A stretch of 64,000 nucleotides of DNA from Streptococcus infantis (GCF_000963255.1 NZ_JYOV01000009.1:1-64000), one strand, 5' to 3'; positions 25,259 through 35,603 are shown, counted from the stretch's first letter. Numbers and translations: made by a program. The notes: generated by a model not told the origin, from the sequence alone.

Positions 25259-26602
25259 ATGTCATTTACGAAATTTAAATTTAAAAAATATATAGAAGAA
25301 GCTTTGGAGGAGTTGAAGTTTACGACTCCTACCGAGGTGCAGGAAAAGCTGATTCCTATTGTCTTGGCAGGTCGTGACTTGGTCGGTGAATCAAAAACAG
25401 GTTCAGGAAAGACTCATACTTTCTTGCTTCCAATTTTCCAACAGTTGGATGAAGAGAGCGATAGTGTGCAGGCAGTTATCACCGCTCCAAGTCGTGAATT
25501 AGCAACTCAGATTTACCAAGCCGCTCGCCAGATTGCGGAACATTCTGAAGTAGAAATTCGTGTTGTTAACTATGTTGGTGGTACAGATAAGGCCCGCCAA
25601 ATTGAAAAACTGGCAAGCAACCAGCCCCACATTGTTATCGGAACACCAGGTCGTATCTATGATTTGGTAAAATCTGGTGATCTTGCCATCCACAAGGCTA
25701 AGATCTTTGTAGTCGATGAAGCTGATATGACCTTGGATATGGGATTCTTGGAAACAGTTGATAAGATTGCAGGTAGCCTTCCCAAGGACTTGCAGTTTAT
25801 GGTCTTTTCAGCAACTATTCCGCAAAAACTGCAACCATTCTTGAAAAAATATTTGTCTAATCCAGTTATGGAAAAAATCAAGACCAAAACAGTTATCTCA
25901 GATACCATTGATAACTGGTTGATTTCTACTAAAGGTCGTGACAAGAATGCTCAGATTTATGAATTGACTCAAGTTATGCAGCCGTATCTCGCCATGATTT
26001 TTGTCAATACTAAGACTCGTGCAGATGAATTGCATACATATTTAACAGCCCAAGGCTTGAAGATTGCTAAGATTCATGGAGATATTGCACCTCGTGAACG
26101 CAAACGGATCATGAATCAGGTCAAGAACCTTGATTTTGAGTACATCGTTGCGACTGACTTGGCTGCGCGTGGGATTGACATTGAGGGGGTCAGTCACGTC
26201 ATTAATGATGCCATTCCACAAGACTTGTCCTTCTTTGTCCACCGTGTTGGACGAACTGGACGTAATGGTCTGCCTGGTACAGCCATTACCCTTTACCAGC
26301 CTAGTGACGACTCAGACATTCGTGAGTTAGAGAAACTAGGGATCAAGTTTGTGCCTAAGATGGTTAAAGACGGAGAATTCCAAGATACCTATGACCGCGA
26401 TCGTCGTGCCAATCGTGAGAAGAAACAAGAAAAATTGGACATCGAAATGATTGGCTTGGTTAAAAAGAAAAAGAAAAAAGTCAAACCAGGATATAAGAAA
26501 AAAATCCAGTGGGCTGTCGATGAAAAACGTCGTAAAGCCAAGCGAGCAGAAGGTCGTGCCCGCGGACGCGCAGAGCGAAAAGCTAAACGCCAGACATTTT
26601 AA
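25259..26602 (+). CDS. DEAD-box RNA helicase (CshB-like)
   Basis: The 447-residue protein carries the DEAD-box motifs in order: Q motif (KFKFKKYIEEAL...PTEVQEKLIP), I SKTGSGKT (about residues 44-51), Ia PSRELA, Ib TPGR, II VDEAD, III SAT, IV-V IFVNTKT and ATDLAARGID, VI HRVGRTGRNG. A very basic Lys/Arg tail (VKKKKKKVKPGYKKK and on) probably binds RNA. It should unwind structured RNA in ribosome assembly, mRNA decay or cold adaptation. The short length and tail suggest CshB rather than CshA, but I leave the symbol empty. GAGG lies before the ATG. Confidence 0.93.
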   Translation: MSFTKFKFKKYIEEALEELKFTTPTEVQEKLIPIVLAGRDLVGESKTGSGKTHTFLLPIFQQLDEESDSVQAVITAPSRELATQIYQAARQIAEHSEVEIRVVNYVGGTDKARQIEKLASNQPHIVIGTPGRIYDLVKSGDLAIHKAKIFVVDEADMTLDMGFLETVDKIAGSLPKDLQFMVFSATIPQKLQPFLKKYLSNPVMEKIKTKTVISDTIDNWLISTKGRDKNAQIYELTQVMQPYLAMIFVNTKTRADELHTYLTAQGLKIAKIHGDIAPRERKRIMNQVKNLDFEYIVATDLAARGIDIEGVSHVINDAIPQDLSFFVHRVGRTGRNGLPGTAITLYQPSDDSDIRELEKLGIKFVPKMVKDGEFQDTYDRDRRANREKKQEKLDIEMIGLVKKKKKKVKPGYKKKIQWAVDEKRRKAKRAEGRARGRAERKAKRQTF

Positions 26603-26607
26603 AAATG

Positions 26608-26642
26608 AAACAGTAGAACCAAATCGGTTTTACTGTTTTTTT
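26608..26642 (+). terminator. Terminator after the RNA helicase gene
   Basis: Stem AAACAGTAGAACC / GGTTTTACTGTTT followed by a T run. Confidence 0.8.
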
Positions 26643-26644
26643 GA

Positions 26645-26855
26645 GCAATGAAAAGGATATTCCTTAACATTTAGGTTAGTTTTGTGAGATTGTGTGCGAT
26701 AATGCTTCCTACTGTGGTTCAGGCTTATTCGATAATAGCAGAGTAGTGAGAGGAACGCTATAAAGTTCAATTAAGAAAGTACCAAAATTGTTAAAAATTT
26801 TTAGCAGCGGGAGAAGATTAAGTTTTTTAGTTGTAAAATGTTGTCAAAGTAAAAT
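26645..26855. other. Gene-free stretch between two terminators
   Basis: No supported gene, promoter or repeat seen. Together with its flanking terminators it makes a 302-bp gap. Confidence 0.6.
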
Positions 26856-26892
26856 AAAAAGCCTTAGAAATATTGATTTCTAGGCTTTTTTT
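26856..26892. terminator. Terminator after guaA
   Basis: Stem AAAAAGCCT.AGAAAT / ATTTCTAGGCTTTTT with T runs on both strands. It serves guaA on the minus strand. Confidence 0.8.
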
Positions 26893-26904
26893 AACTTATT
26901 TACT

Positions 26905-28467
26905 CTACTCCCACTCAACAGTTGCAGGTGGTTTACTTGTAATATCGTAGACGATACGGTTAACGTGGTCAACTTCGTTTACGATACGAACTGAGATTTT
27001 TTGAAGAACTTCCCATGGAATCTTAGCGAAGTCAGCTGTCATTCCGTCGATAGAAGTGATGGCACGGATAGCGATGGTATAGTCATAAGTACGACCATCT
27101 CCCATAACCCCTACTGAACGAACGCCAGTGTTAACAGTGAAGTATTGCCAGATATCGCGGTCAAGACCAGCTTTGGCGATTTCTTCACGGAGGATTGCGT
27201 CTGATTCACGAACAGTTTCAAGTTTTTCTTCAGTGATTTCACCCATGACACGGATTGCAAGACCTGGACCTGGGAATGGTTGGCGCCATACGATGTGGTC
27301 TGGCATACCAAGTTCAGTACCAAGAGCACGAACTTCATCCTTGTAAAGAGTGTTGAGTGGTTCGATCAGTTCAAACTGCATGTCTTCTGGAAGTCCACCC
27401 ACATTGTGGTGAGACTTGATGGTTTGTGCAGTATCAGTACCAGACTCGATAACGTCTGTATAAAGAGTTCCTTGCGCAAGGAATTTCACATCTTTAAGTT
27501 TGCTTGCTTCGTCATCAAAGACATAGACAAATTCATTACCGATAATCTTACGTTTTTGTTCAGGATCAGACACACCAGCCAGTTTATCAAGGAAGCGTTT
27601 GGCAGCGTCTGCTTTGACAATGTTCAAACCAAACTTACCACCAAGCATATCCATAACTTGGTCAGCTTCTCCTTTACGAAGAAGACCGTGGTCTACAAAG
27701 ATACAGATCAATTGATCTCCGATGGCTTTTTGGAGAAGAACCCCAACAACAGAAGAGTCTACACCACCAGAAAGTCCGAGGAGAACACGTTTGTCTCCAA
27801 CTTTTTCACGGATTTGTTTGATTTGCATCTCGATGAAGTTATCCATAGTCCAATCGCCTTTGGCACCACAGATGTTCAAAGCGAAGTTACGAAGGATATC
27901 ATAACCGTGAACTGAATGACGAACCTCTGGATGGAATTGGATACCATAGATTTTCTTGTCTGGATTTTCGATTGATGCATAAGGACAGTCAGCTGATGTA
28001 CCAGTACGAACGAAATCCGCAGGAATTTCTGTTACAGCATCCCCGTGGCTCATCAAAACAAGTTGTTCTTCTGGAGTACCAGCAAAAAGAGCAGACTCAG
28101 TGTGAGTAAGAGTGGATTGTCCGTATTCACGGTTACCAGCGTCACCTGCAGGAACAACCTTACCACCAAGCTTGTGTGTCAATAGCTGCATACCGTAGCA
28201 GATTCCTAAAATTGGAATTCCAAGTTCAAAAATCTCTGGATCAATATCAAATGATCCTTCTTCGTAAACAGAGTTTGGACCACCTGAAAGTACAATCCCG
28301 ATAGGATTGATAGCACGGACTTCGTCAGCCGAAATCTTGTGACTTTTTAGTTCTGAAAAGACACCAATCTCACGGATACGACGTGAGATAAGTTGGTTAT
28401 ACTGGCTACCATAGTCCAGTACGATGATCTTTTCGACATCTTGCAAATCAGTTGAAATGTTGGTCAT
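26905..28467 (-). CDS. guaA: GMP synthase (glutamine-hydrolysing)
   Basis: The 520-residue two-domain enzyme converts XMP, glutamine and ATP to GMP. The N-terminal class I glutamine amidotransferase has its nucleophile Cys in [10 protein letters not shown] (about residue 92) and His/Glu in FHPEV. The ATP-pyrophosphatase domain begins near residue 200 with the P-loop [11 protein letters not shown]. The C-terminal dimerisation domain ends [13 protein letters not shown], the family-typical terminus. The ATG at 28467 is preceded by AAGGGAAAAG. It is divergent from the GntR regulator gene, the same arrangement I recall from pneumococcus. Confidence 0.97.
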   Translation of the reverse strand: MTNISTDLQDVEKIIVLDYGSQYNQLISRRIREIGVFSELKSHKISADEVRAINPIGIVLSGGPNSVYEEGSFDIDPEIFELGIPILGICYGMQLLTHKLGGKVVPAGDAGNREYGQSTLTHTESALFAGTPEEQLVLMSHGDAVTEIPADFVRTGTSADCPYASIENPDKKIYGIQFHPEVRHSVHGYDILRNFALNICGAKGDWTMDNFIEMQIKQIREKVGDKRVLLGLSGGVDSSVVGVLLQKAIGDQLICIFVDHGLLRKGEADQVMDMLGGKFGLNIVKADAAKRFLDKLAGVSDPEQKRKIIGNEFVYVFDDEASKLKDVKFLAQGTLYTDVIESGTDTAQTIKSHHNVGGLPEDMQFELIEPLNTLYKDEVRALGTELGMPDHIVWRQPFPGPGLAIRVMGEITEEKLETVRESDAILREEIAKAGLDRDIWQYFTVNTGVRSVGVMGDGRTYDYTIAIRAITSIDGMTADFAKIPWEVLQKISVRIVNEVDHVNRIVYDITSKPPATVEWE

Positions 28468-28547
28468 CTTTTCCCTTTCTTAAAAGAAATATCTTCTTGA
28501 ATATTCTATCATAAATGCCCCAGAATTACCAACCAAACAAGTGCAGT

Positions 28548-28577
28548 TTGACTTTTCCCCATGAGATAGGGTACAAT
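28548..28577 (+). promoter_or_regulatory. Promoter of the GntR-type regulator
   Basis: TTGACT and TACAAT with an 18-bp spacer, about 30 bp before the start. Confidence 0.65.
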
Positions 28578-28607
28578 GGAAAAAATAAAGAAAAGAAGTG
28601 AGCAAGC

Positions 28608-29306
28608 ATGTTACCAGCTTATATGAAAATTCACGACCAAATCAAAAAAGGTATTGATGAGGGAAATTGGAAAATTGGAGAGAGACTCCCAAGCGAGAGA
28701 GACTTAGCTGAGGAATTTGAGGTTAGCCGTATGACCCTTCGTCAAGCCATCTCCCTTTTGGTCGAGGAAGGAGTTTTGGAGCGTCGTGTGGGTAGCGGGA
28801 CCTTTGTTTCTAGTACTCGTGTTCAGGAAAAAATGCGTGGAACGACCAGTTTTACGGAAATTGTGAAGGCTCAGGGGAAAACACCATCGAGTCATCTGAT
28901 TTCCTATCGTCGAACCATCCCTAATGAACAAGAAGTTGAAAAATTAGGGATCAAGGCTACTGAAAATATTATTCGAATGGAACGTGTTCGTTATGCAGAT
29001 CAAGTTCCGGTAGTCTACGAGGTGGCTTCTATTCCTGAGAAATTTATCAAGAATTTCAAGAAAGAAGAAGTAACCAAGCACTTCTTTCAAACCTTACAGA
29101 AACATGGTTATCGGATTGGTAAATCTCACCAGACTATTTATGCTCGCTTAGCCAAGGAAAAAATTGCTCATTATCTAGAAGTAGAAAAAGGTCATGCTAT
29201 TTTAGGACTGACTCAGGTTTCTTACTTTGATGATGGTACAGCTTTTGAGTATGTAAAGAGCCAATACGTCGGAGAACGTTTTGAGTTTTATCTAGAAAAT
29301 AATTAG
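28608..29306 (+). CDS. GntR-family regulator, HutC subfamily
   Basis: The 232-residue protein has an N-terminal winged helix (LPSERDLAEEFEVSRMTLRQAISLL, given here as RLPSERDLAEEFEVSR then MTLRQAI) and a UbiC transcription-regulator-associated effector domain (about residues 85-230; RMERVRYADQVPVVYE and DDGTAFEYVKSQYVGER). HutC-type regulators usually sense sugar phosphates, histidine-pathway intermediates or similar small anions. The target is unknown; it sits between guaA (divergent) and metK (downstream, with its own promoter). The start is the first ATG after AAGTGAG. Confidence 0.9.
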   Translation: MLPAYMKIHDQIKKGIDEGNWKIGERLPSERDLAEEFEVSRMTLRQAISLLVEEGVLERRVGSGTFVSSTRVQEKMRGTTSFTEIVKAQGKTPSSHLISYRRTIPNEQEVEKLGIKATENIIRMERVRYADQVPVVYEVASIPEKFIKNFKKEEVTKHFFQTLQKHGYRIGKSHQTIYARLAKEKIAHYLEVEKGHAILGLTQVSYFDDGTAFEYVKSQYVGERFEFYLENN

Positions 29307-29429
29307 TTTTTAAGAAATCTCTTGAAGTTGGAAATCCTATCCACTTTAAGAGTTTTTATTTGGCTAAGATTAGAAAACAGTTTCCGATTAAGAAAAATAG
29401 TAATCATACGAGTATTTTTTAAAGATTCG

Positions 29430-29438
29430 TGTTATAAT
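29430..29438 (+). promoter_or_regulatory. Extended -10 promoter of metK
   Basis: TGTTATAAT immediately upstream of the SMK-box leader. Confidence 0.7.
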
Positions 29439-29448
29439 AGTTAGGTTA

Positions 29449-29541
29449 TATGGTCCCGATAAGGTGGTAGTGAACGTCGTTTATCGATTCTGTGCCAGTA
29501 CTTTGTAACTCTATAACGAATATTTTTTAAGGGGGGACATT
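29449..29541 (+). promoter_or_regulatory. SMK-box (SAM-III) riboswitch
   Basis: The leader contains the conserved GGTCCCGATAAGG start, a TTTGTAAC motif at 29502-29509, and the G-rich ribosome binding site GGGGGGAC (29531-29538). GTCCC near 29453 can pair with GGGAC at the ribosome binding site, so SAM binding would hide the site and stop translation. SMK boxes occur upstream of metK in Lactobacillales, as here. Confidence 0.9.
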
Positions 29542-29544
29542 TTT

Positions 29545-30735
29545 ATGTCAGAACGTAAATTATTCACGTCTGAATCTGTATCTGAGGGGCATCCAGATAA
29601 GATTGCAGACCAAATTTCAGATGCTATCTTGGATGCTATTTTAGAGCAAGATCCAGAAGCCCACGTTGCTGCTGAAACAGCTGTTTATACTGGTTCAGTT
29701 CATGTTTTTGGTGAAATTTCAACCAATGCCTATGTAGATATTAACCGTGTGGTACGTGATACGATTGCAGAGATTGGCTATACCAACACTGAGTATGGAT
29801 TCTCAGCTGAAACAGTAGGAGTTCACCCATCACTTGTTGAGCAGTCACCAGATATCGCCCAAGGTGTTAATGAAGCCTTGGAAGTTCGTGGAAATGCGGA
29901 TCAAGATCCACTTGATTTGATTGGAGCTGGAGACCAAGGTCTCATGTTTGGTTTTGCGGTTAATGAAACTGAAGAACTCATGCCATTGCCAATCTCACTC
30001 AGCCACAAGTTGGTTCGTCGTTTGGCAGAGCTTCGTAAGTCTGGTGAAATTAGCTATCTTCGTCCAGATGCTAAATCTCAAGTCACTGTTGAATATGATG
30101 AAAATGACCAGCCAGTGCGAGTGGATACAGTCGTTATTTCAACTCAACACGATCCAGAAGTTAGCAATGAACAAATTCATGAAGATGTGATTAACAAGGT
30201 TATTAAAGAAGTGATTCCAGCTTCTTATCTTGACGACGAAACTAAATTCTTCATCAATCCAACAGGTCGTTTCGTTATCGGAGGACCTCAAGGAGACTCA
30301 GGTTTGACTGGTCGTAAGATCATCGTGGATACTTATGGTGGTTACTCACGTCACGGTGGTGGTGCCTTCTCTGGTAAGGATGCGACTAAGGTTGATCGTT
30401 CAGCTTCTTATGCAGCTCGCTACATTGCAAAAAACATAGTTGCTGCAGGTCTCGCTAAGAAAGCAGAAGTTCAATTGGCTTATGCCATTGGTGTAGCTCA
30501 ACCTGTATCTGTTCGTATCGATACCTTCGGTACTGGAACAGTAGCTGAAAGCAAACTTGAAAAAGCAGCACGTCAAATCTTTGACCTTCGTCCAGCAGGA
30601 ATCATTCAAATGCTGGATCTCAAACGTCCAATCTACCGTCAAACTGCGGCTTATGGACACATGGGACGTACAGATATTGACCTTCCATGGGAACGCTTGG
30701 ATAAGGTTGACGCCTTGAAAGAAGCAGTTAAATAA
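29545..30735 (+). CDS. metK: S-adenosylmethionine synthetase
   Basis: The 396-residue enzyme makes SAM from methionine and ATP. It shows the N-terminal [20 protein letters not shown] motif with the catalytic His, the [12 protein letters not shown] loop (about residue 126) and the P-loop-like [16 protein letters not shown] signature (about residue 272). Full length for the family. Its translation should be shut off by SAM through the SMK box directly upstream, giving feedback control of the product. Confidence 0.97.
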   Translation: MSERKLFTSESVSEGHPDKIADQISDAILDAILEQDPEAHVAAETAVYTGSVHVFGEISTNAYVDINRVVRDTIAEIGYTNTEYGFSAETVGVHPSLVEQSPDIAQGVNEALEVRGNADQDPLDLIGAGDQGLMFGFAVNETEELMPLPISLSHKLVRRLAELRKSGEISYLRPDAKSQVTVEYDENDQPVRVDTVVISTQHDPEVSNEQIHEDVINKVIKEVIPASYLDDETKFFINPTGRFVIGGPQGDSGLTGRKIIVDTYGGYSRHGGGAFSGKDATKVDRSASYAARYIAKNIVAAGLAKKAEVQLAYAIGVAQPVSVRIDTFGTGTVAESKLEKAARQIFDLRPAGIIQMLDLKRPIYRQTAAYGHMGRTDIDLPWERLDKVDALKEAVK

Positions 30736-30737
30736 AG

Positions 30738-30767
30738 TAAAAAGGAGTTGATTTAAACTCCTTTTTT
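30738..30767. terminator. Bidirectional terminator between metK and the GNAT gene
   Basis: Stem AAAAAGGAGTT / AACTCCTTTTTT with a 5-6 nt loop and flanking A/T runs. Confidence 0.8.
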
Positions 30768-30769
30768 AG

Positions 30770-31402
30770 TTATTTATTGATAGTCTTTAAAAAAGCCCAG
30801 TTCCCAATAGACTTAGCCCCGTACTCTAACTCCATAAAATCTAGCAATTCATAATCATTCTTTTTATAGAATGGAACATTTTTTTCTGTACTGGTAATGA
30901 GCCCTAAGCGCTTGCAGCCCTTGGATTTGACATAAGGCTCAACTGCGTCTCTAAGAAAAGCACTGCCCACTCCTTGTCCTTTAACAGATGGATTGACCGC
31001 AAGGAGCATCAAATACCAGTCAAAGCTATTAGATTTTTTCAAATGTTCTTCGGAACGGTCTACTAAATCAAGATACTTCAAAAAATTTCGTGGGCTAATG
31101 TAGCGAAACAGTTTTATGACACCATTTAGCAAGTAAGATAGGACAGAAAAATCATTTTGTTGTAATAAGGCGACAGCTAGGATTTCTCCGTCTTGTTCAG
31201 CTACTAAACAGGTTTCTTCTTTGATATAGAGGCGAGTAAGGAGACTTTCTAATAGTTCTAAAAAAGCAGGATAGTTTTCAGGTTTCTTGAGATCATCTAT
31301 GATTAGAGTTAAAAATGGATAATCAAAGAAGCTATCGGCTATTACTTTTCCAATTTTTTGGTATTCGTCTAGCCTGGCTTTTCTGTATACTATGTTCTCC
31401 AT
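30770..31402 (-). CDS. GNAT-family N-acetyltransferase
   Basis: The 210-residue protein has an acetyl-CoA binding motif A in VNPSVKGQGVGSAFLRDAV (Q/R-x-x-G-x-G/A form, about residue 140), preceded by strand YLMLLAV and followed by the KRLGLITSTEKNVPFYKKNDY motif B. The middle region (residues 60-125) is longer than in minimal GNATs. The acceptor is unknown and could be an amine, an antibiotic or a protein N terminus. AAAAGGAG precedes the ATG. It is convergent with metK. Confidence 0.85.
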   Translation of the reverse strand: MENIVYRKARLDEYQKIGKVIADSFFDYPFLTLIIDDLKKPENYPAFLELLESLLTRLYIKEETCLVAEQDGEILAVALLQQNDFSVLSYLLNGVIKLFRYISPRNFLKYLDLVDRSEEHLKKSNSFDWYLMLLAVNPSVKGQGVGSAFLRDAVEPYVKSKGCKRLGLITSTEKNVPFYKKNDYELLDFMELEYGAKSIGNWAFLKTINK

Positions 31403-31577
31403 TTATGAGCTCCTTTTTTAATGTTAGTAAATTATAATAGTGAAATTAATTGTTTTGATGATCAAGTACCGAGTTTTTACAAAAATATTGCCAAATTTAG
31501 TCAGTTGAAGGATTGTTAGAAAACTCTTTCTGTAACACTGAATCTGATTCTAGAATATAGGATTAGACAGACAAAGA

Positions 31578-31609
31578 ACACTCTAAAAAGTTAGAATTTT
31601 TAGAGTGTT
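31578..31609 (-). terminator. Terminator after the DUF1827 gene
   Basis: Stem ACACTCTAAAAA / TTTTTAGAGTGT on the minus strand, followed by TCTTTG. Confidence 0.7.
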
Positions 31610-31628
31610 GTCCAAATATAGCTAAGTT

Positions 31629-31928
31629 TTATTTTGTTGGGATTGAGATTTCAATCAATTTTTCAGAGTAGAGGGTCTTGATATTAGCTTCATCGATATT
31701 TTGCTTTTCGATCTTGCGATTCAAGAAAAATTCTTGGATTTTTTCTATTTCTTGTTCGCGGATAGCACGATGTTTATTGGAAATGAGGATTTCATAATGA
31801 AGCGGTGCCTGAGTAAAGATAACATCAGTATTGCCTGCCGAGTAGACTTCTACGAGTGTAGCGTCGGTACTCTCCAGTTGGCTTTTAACAAGGTTTGAGT
31901 GAGAATTAGTAGTGTTGATGAGCTTCAT
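31629..31928 (-). CDS. DUF1827 family protein
   Basis: The 99-residue soluble protein starts MKLINTTNSHSNLVKSQLES and matches what I recall of DUF1827, a small alpha/beta protein almost confined to streptococci and related Lactobacillales, with no known function. It has mixed charge and no signal peptide or membrane helix. AGGAGGAAA lies before the ATG, and an extended -10 (TGCTATAAT) lies about 30 bp upstream, so it has its own promoter although the NUDIX gene upstream is on the same strand. Confidence 0.8.
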   Translation of the reverse strand: MKLINTTNSHSNLVKSQLESTDATLVEVYSAGNTDVIFTQAPLHYEILISNKHRAIREQEIEKIQEFFLNRKIEKQNIDEANIKTLYSEKLIEISIPTK

Positions 31929-31955
31929 AGGCTTTCCTCCTGTGTTTCTATTTCT

Positions 31956-31964
31956 ATTATAGCA
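31956..31964 (-). promoter_or_regulatory. Promoter of the DUF1827 gene
   Basis: TGCTATAAT on the minus strand with a possible TTTCCA -35 at about 17 bp. Confidence 0.6.
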
Positions 31965-31991
31965 CTTTTTGGAAAAATTGGAAAAGTTAAT

Positions 31992-32441
31992 TTAAACTTG
32001 ATGCTGTTTTTTCCAAGCTTCAATTGCCCATTTATGACTGCCACGTTTTAAGTTAGCAATGGCTTCATCGATTGGGAACCAAGCTAGATGATTGAAGTCC
32101 TCCAAAGGTTTTTGGATTTCTTGATAAGAAGTAGCTTCGTAGAGATAGGCTGGATTGTAGTAGTAAGTATCACGATGGCTGGAATAGAAATACTCATCTG
32201 CTTGTCCATAATAAGTGCCAATCTCAGCTGTAAAACCTAATTCTTCAATTAGTTCTCGTTTGAGAGCTTCAAAATGATCTTCGCCTGCTTCAATCTCGCC
32301 ACCAGGCAAGAACCATGCACCATTTGGAGCTTGAACGAGGATAATCTTTTCATGTGCTGAGTCAGGGATGACTGCATAAACACCATATCTAGTTTTGTAG
32401 GTTACACCCTCTTTTTTTTCTCCAAAGGTTGGATTTGTCAT
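31992..32441 (-). CDS. NUDIX hydrolase (MutT-like)
   Basis: The 149-residue protein carries a complete NUDIX box GGEIEAGEDHFEALKRELIE followed by ELG, so it fits G-x5-E-x7-R-E-U-x-E-E-x-G-U with all metal-binding Glu residues. It should hydrolyse a nucleoside diphosphate linked to another group, or an oxidised nucleotide; the substrate cannot be read from the sequence. The ATG at 32441 follows AAAGGAGAA. It lies between clpE and the DUF1827 gene on the same strand. Confidence 0.92.
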   Translation of the reverse strand: MTNPTFGEKKEGVTYKTRYGVYAVIPDSAHEKIILVQAPNGAWFLPGGEIEAGEDHFEALKRELIEELGFTAEIGTYYGQADEYFYSSHRDTYYYNPAYLYEATSYQEIQKPLEDFNHLAWFPIDEAIANLKRGSHKWAIEAWKKQHQV

Positions 32442-32529
32442 AAATTTCTCCTTTATGTGTGCGCTTTCTTTCTATCATATTAAAGAATGCTCTTACTGTC
32501 AAGTAAGAACATTCTTTTAGTATGTGGAA

Positions 32530-34782
32530 TTAGTCATTTGAGTCAACTGTTTCCAATTTATTTTTTGATTTAATCATGATTTTACCATTGCTAGTCATGA
32601 CGGCTTTGAGGTTTTTCTCGCTTGGATTTTCAAGGTAGTAGTCCGTAATGGCATCTTCGATGTAGTCTTGGATGGTACGACGTAGTGGACGAGCTCCCAT
32701 TTTTGGATCATAACCAAGGTCTACAAGTTTTTCTTTAACCTTATCTGTTACATCTAAATGGATATTATTGCTTGAGAGACGTTTATTCACATCATCCAAC
32801 ATAAGGTCAACGATTTGAAGGAGATTTTCCTTGCTGAGAGCCTTGAATTCGATAATGCCGTCAAAACGGTTCATGAATTCGGGGCTAAAGAAGTTGCCTA
32901 ATTCCCCAAGGACTGAGTTGGTACGGCCTTCACGAGCAGCACCAAATCCAACACTAGCTTCTGCCTTACCTGTACCTGCATTTGAGGTCATGATAATGAT
33001 GGCGTCTTTAAAGCTAACGGTACGACCTTGCCCATCCGTTAAACGACCATCATCCAAGACTTGAAGGAACATATGCATAACATCTGGATGGGCTTTTTCA
33101 ACCTCGTCTAGGAGGATCAGTGAGTAGGGGTTACGACGCACTTTTTCAGTCAATTGACCTGCTTCATCATAACCTACGTATCCTGGAGGGGCACCAACGA
33201 GTTTAGCCACGCTGTGTTTTTCCATGTATTCACTCATATCAAAGCGAATCATGCTGTCAGCAGAGCCAAAGAGTTCGATAGCTAGTTGTTTAGAAAGTTC
33301 TGTTTTACCGACACCAGTAGGACCAACAAAGAGGAAGCTACCGATTGGACGGTTTGGAGTACCGAGTCCAACACGGTTACGACGGATAGCCTTAGCGATT
33401 TTATCAACTGCATCATCTTGACCAATAACATGAGCCTTGAGGTCATCTGCTAGGTTGATGAGTTGAGACTGTTCTTTTTCCTTAAGGTCACCAACTGGGA
33501 TATTAGTCTTTTGTTCGATGATGTGTTCAATCGTCTTTTCGCTGATGATTGGGGTATCCTGATCCGTTACCTTTGTCTTTTGCATTTCCTTATATTTGGC
33601 AATCTGGTCACGGAAGTAGGCTGCTTTTTCAAAATCTTCATCGCGGGTTGCTTGTGCCTTGAGATTTTCTGCTTCGATTAAGCGTTGGTCGATGACTTTA
33701 GGATCTACAAAATTCAAGGTTAAGTTCATTTTTGAACCAGCTTCATCTAGAAGGTCAATGGCCTTGTCTGGCAAGAAACGATCTTGGATGTAGCGGTTAG
33801 AAAGGGTAGCGGCCGCTTCGATAGCCCCGTCAGTATAGTGAACATGATGGTAATCTTCGTATTTCTTTTGAATTCCTTTAAGGATAATGATGGTTTCTTC
33901 CACAGTTGGTTCATCAACCTTGACCGGTTGCATACGGCGCTCAAGGGCAGCATCTTTTTCGATGATGCGGTATTCATTGAGGGTAGTAGCACCAACTAGT
34001 TGGAGTTCGCCACGAGCAAGAGCTGGTTTTAGGATATTTCCTGCATCCATATTCCCTTCTCCAGCAGAACCAGCACCGACAATTTCATGAATTTCGTCAA
34101 TGAAGAGAATAACATCCTCGCGCTCACGAATTTCTTCCATGAGTTTTTGCATGCGTTCTTCAAATTGGCCACGGATACCTGTACCTTGAACAAGGCTAAC
34201 GACATCTAAGCGGATGACTTCTTTACCTTGAAGTTTATGGGGAACATCACCATCAACAATTTTCTGAGCTAAACCTTCGACAACAGCTGTCTTACCAACA
34301 CCGGGCTCACCGATGAGGACAGGGTTGTTTTTTGTTCTGCGGTTGAGGATTTCAATGACACGGATTATCTCTTCGTCGCGGCCAATTACAGGGTCAATAT
34401 TTCCACGACGGGCAATCTCAGTGACATTGATACCATATTCATCCAAGAGTCCTTTTTCCTGGATTGGTGGTGGTGTTTGAGCAGGACCACGATTTTGGGA
34501 ACCATAGCCACCATTTCCACCGTATCCACCCCCTGACTGAGTTGGGGGGATATTGTTGTTATTAGAAGAAGGTCTAAAGTTGTTGAGATCGTTAAAGAAG
34601 TCTCCAAAGGGATCAAAATCACGGTTGTTTAAATCTGTAATGCCCTTGAATAAGCTATTGTTAGGATCTGTTTTGATAATTTTATAGCAATTTTGACAAA
34701 GGTCGATTTGCTTTTGTTGTCCATTGAGATTGGTATAAAGATGAATCGTTGAGTCATTGATTTTACAGTTTTGACAGAGCAT
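32530..34782 (-). CDS. clpE: ATP-dependent Clp protease ATP-binding subunit ClpE
   Basis: The 750-residue HSP100 unfoldase has an N-terminal zinc finger ([11 protein letters not shown]...LCQNCYKII, two CxxC pairs) that defines ClpE, and a Gly/Pro-rich linker (about residues 65-110). AAA module 1 (Walker [10 protein letters not shown], Walker [11 protein letters not shown]) is followed by a short coiled middle domain with a UVR-like stretch (residues about 375-400). AAA module 2 (Walker [24 protein letters not shown]) follows. It lacks the ClpN repeats of ClpC. It unfolds proteins for ClpP. A CtsR box lies in its promoter, so heat should induce it. Confidence 0.95.
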   Translation of the reverse strand: MLCQNCKINDSTIHLYTNLNGQQKQIDLCQNCYKIIKTDPNNSLFKGITDLNNRDFDPFGDFFNDLNNFRPSSNNNNIPPTQSGGGYGGNGGYGSQNRGPAQTPPPIQEKGLLDEYGINVTEIARRGNIDPVIGRDEEIIRVIEILNRRTKNNPVLIGEPGVGKTAVVEGLAQKIVDGDVPHKLQGKEVIRLDVVSLVQGTGIRGQFEERMQKLMEEIREREDVILFIDEIHEIVGAGSAGEGNMDAGNILKPALARGELQLVGATTLNEYRIIEKDAALERRMQPVKVDEPTVEETIIILKGIQKKYEDYHHVHYTDGAIEAAATLSNRYIQDRFLPDKAIDLLDEAGSKMNLTLNFVDPKVIDQRLIEAENLKAQATRDEDFEKAAYFRDQIAKYKEMQKTKVTDQDTPIISEKTIEHIIEQKTNIPVGDLKEKEQSQLINLADDLKAHVIGQDDAVDKIAKAIRRNRVGLGTPNRPIGSFLFVGPTGVGKTELSKQLAIELFGSADSMIRFDMSEYMEKHSVAKLVGAPPGYVGYDEAGQLTEKVRRNPYSLILLDEVEKAHPDVMHMFLQVLDDGRLTDGQGRTVSFKDAIIIMTSNAGTGKAEASVGFGAAREGRTNSVLGELGNFFSPEFMNRFDGIIEFKALSKENLLQIVDLMLDDVNKRLSSNNIHLDVTDKVKEKLVDLGYDPKMGARPLRRTIQDYIEDAITDYYLENPSEKNLKAVMTSNGKIMIKSKNKLETVDSND

Positions 34783-34824
34783 ACCGCCACCTCATTTCTT
34801 TCTTGGCTTTGACTAAAATAAAAA

Positions 34825-34841
34825 GGTCAAAAATAGTCAAA
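34825..34841. promoter_or_regulatory. CtsR operator of clpE
   Basis: GGTCAAAAATAGTCAAA on the plus strand fits the CtsR heptad repeat (A/G)GTCAAA-NAN-(A/G)GTCAAA. On the minus strand it overlaps a TTGACT -35 for clpE, about 50 bp before its ATG. Confidence 0.9.
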
Positions 34842-34950
34842 GTTCTTTAGTTTCATTATATCATGATTGAAGGGGAAAGCAAGTAAAAAGATTGGATACT
34901 AGCACTATAAATAGTAGAGCGCTAATCTGGAGAAGATTTTAATAGCAAGA

Positions 34951-34981
34951 AAAAAATCCTATTTGTCATACAAAAAGGATT
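34951..34981 (-). terminator. Terminator on the DUF1797 side of the clpE upstream region
   Basis: Stem AATCCT...AGGATT with inner pairing TTTGT/ACAAA, followed by seven T on the minus strand. It would end transcripts coming from the DUF1797 gene. The rest of 34783-35176 holds the clpE control region and the dispersed repeat. Confidence 0.65.
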
Positions 34982-34991
34982 CTCGTTAGTG

Positions 34992-35164
34992 AAAGGCGGT
35001 GGGACAGAAATCGATAGACAAAGTTTTGATTTCGTAGTCCCAGCCCCGCGAAGATGATTAGGAGTTTTGGGAGTCTAAAAGACGAACGAAAAGTCCAATC
35101 AGCTACCGCGTCAAAGTTTGATTGCTAATAAAAAGTGAGGTCAGGATCTTTTGTCCCAACCTCT
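34992..35164. repeat. Dispersed ~173-bp structured repeat, copy 1
   Basis: Begins GGCGGTGGGACAGAAATC and ends GATCTTTTGTCCCAACCTCT, so its ends are near-inverted. It contains a hairpin GGGAC-GAAATC / GATTTC-GTCCC near the left end and a second possible one GATTAGGA / TCCAATC. A close copy lies at 62670-62843. A function as transcript end or small RNA is open. Confidence 0.85.
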
Positions 35165-35176
35165 GTATATCTATTA

Positions 35177-35407
35177 TTAGTATAGAAGTTCGTAAATTTC
35201 CATCGCAATCAAGTCGATGCTGTCAAAAGTATATGTTTCACGAGCTTCAACATCACGAAGTGTAAAGATTGGGCCATTTTCTTCATCATGGTTAAAAGCA
35301 ACTTCAGCTACAACAACTCCCTCGCGCTCAAAGTTACGTTTTAAGTTACCACCATCTTTTGTCATTGCTTCTAGGCGGTTGATGATTCTAACCAAATGTG
35401 ATTCCAT
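35177..35407 (-). CDS. DUF1797 (YkuJ-like) family protein
   Basis: The 76-residue soluble protein (starts MESHLVRIINRLEAM, ends IDLIAMEIYELLY) matches the small DUF1797/YkuJ family of Firmicutes. It is acidic, without signal or membrane segment, and its function is not established. The ATG at 35407 follows GGAGGAGA. It is monocistronic, ending just before the dispersed repeat. Confidence 0.85.
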   Translation of the reverse strand: MESHLVRIINRLEAMTKDGGNLKRNFEREGVVVAEVAFNHDEENGPIFTLRDVEARETYTFDSIDLIAMEIYELLY

Positions 35408-35534
35408 TTTGATTCTCCTCCATTTCTTATCGTTACTATTTTACCATAAAGAGTATCCACTTGACTAGAAAAAACTAAGATTTCTCGCTATTTCTGTTTT
35501 CTTTGAAATTTTATTGAAAATAAAAGGAAAAAGA

Positions 35535-35563
35535 TTGCATTTTTATTCAAAACATGTTATACT
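35535..35563 (+). promoter_or_regulatory. Promoter of the amino-acid ABC transporter genes
   Basis: TTGCAT and TATACT with a 17-bp spacer and TG one base before the -10. Confidence 0.75.
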
Positions 35564-35603
35564 CATACAAGTTTTAAGTTAGAAATTAGAAAGTAGTGGA
35601 TTT

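Noticed and set aside
27280-27915. 211-codon plus-strand frame inside guaA
   Set aside because: It is antisense to a complete and conserved GMP synthase. The protein has no recognisable family features.
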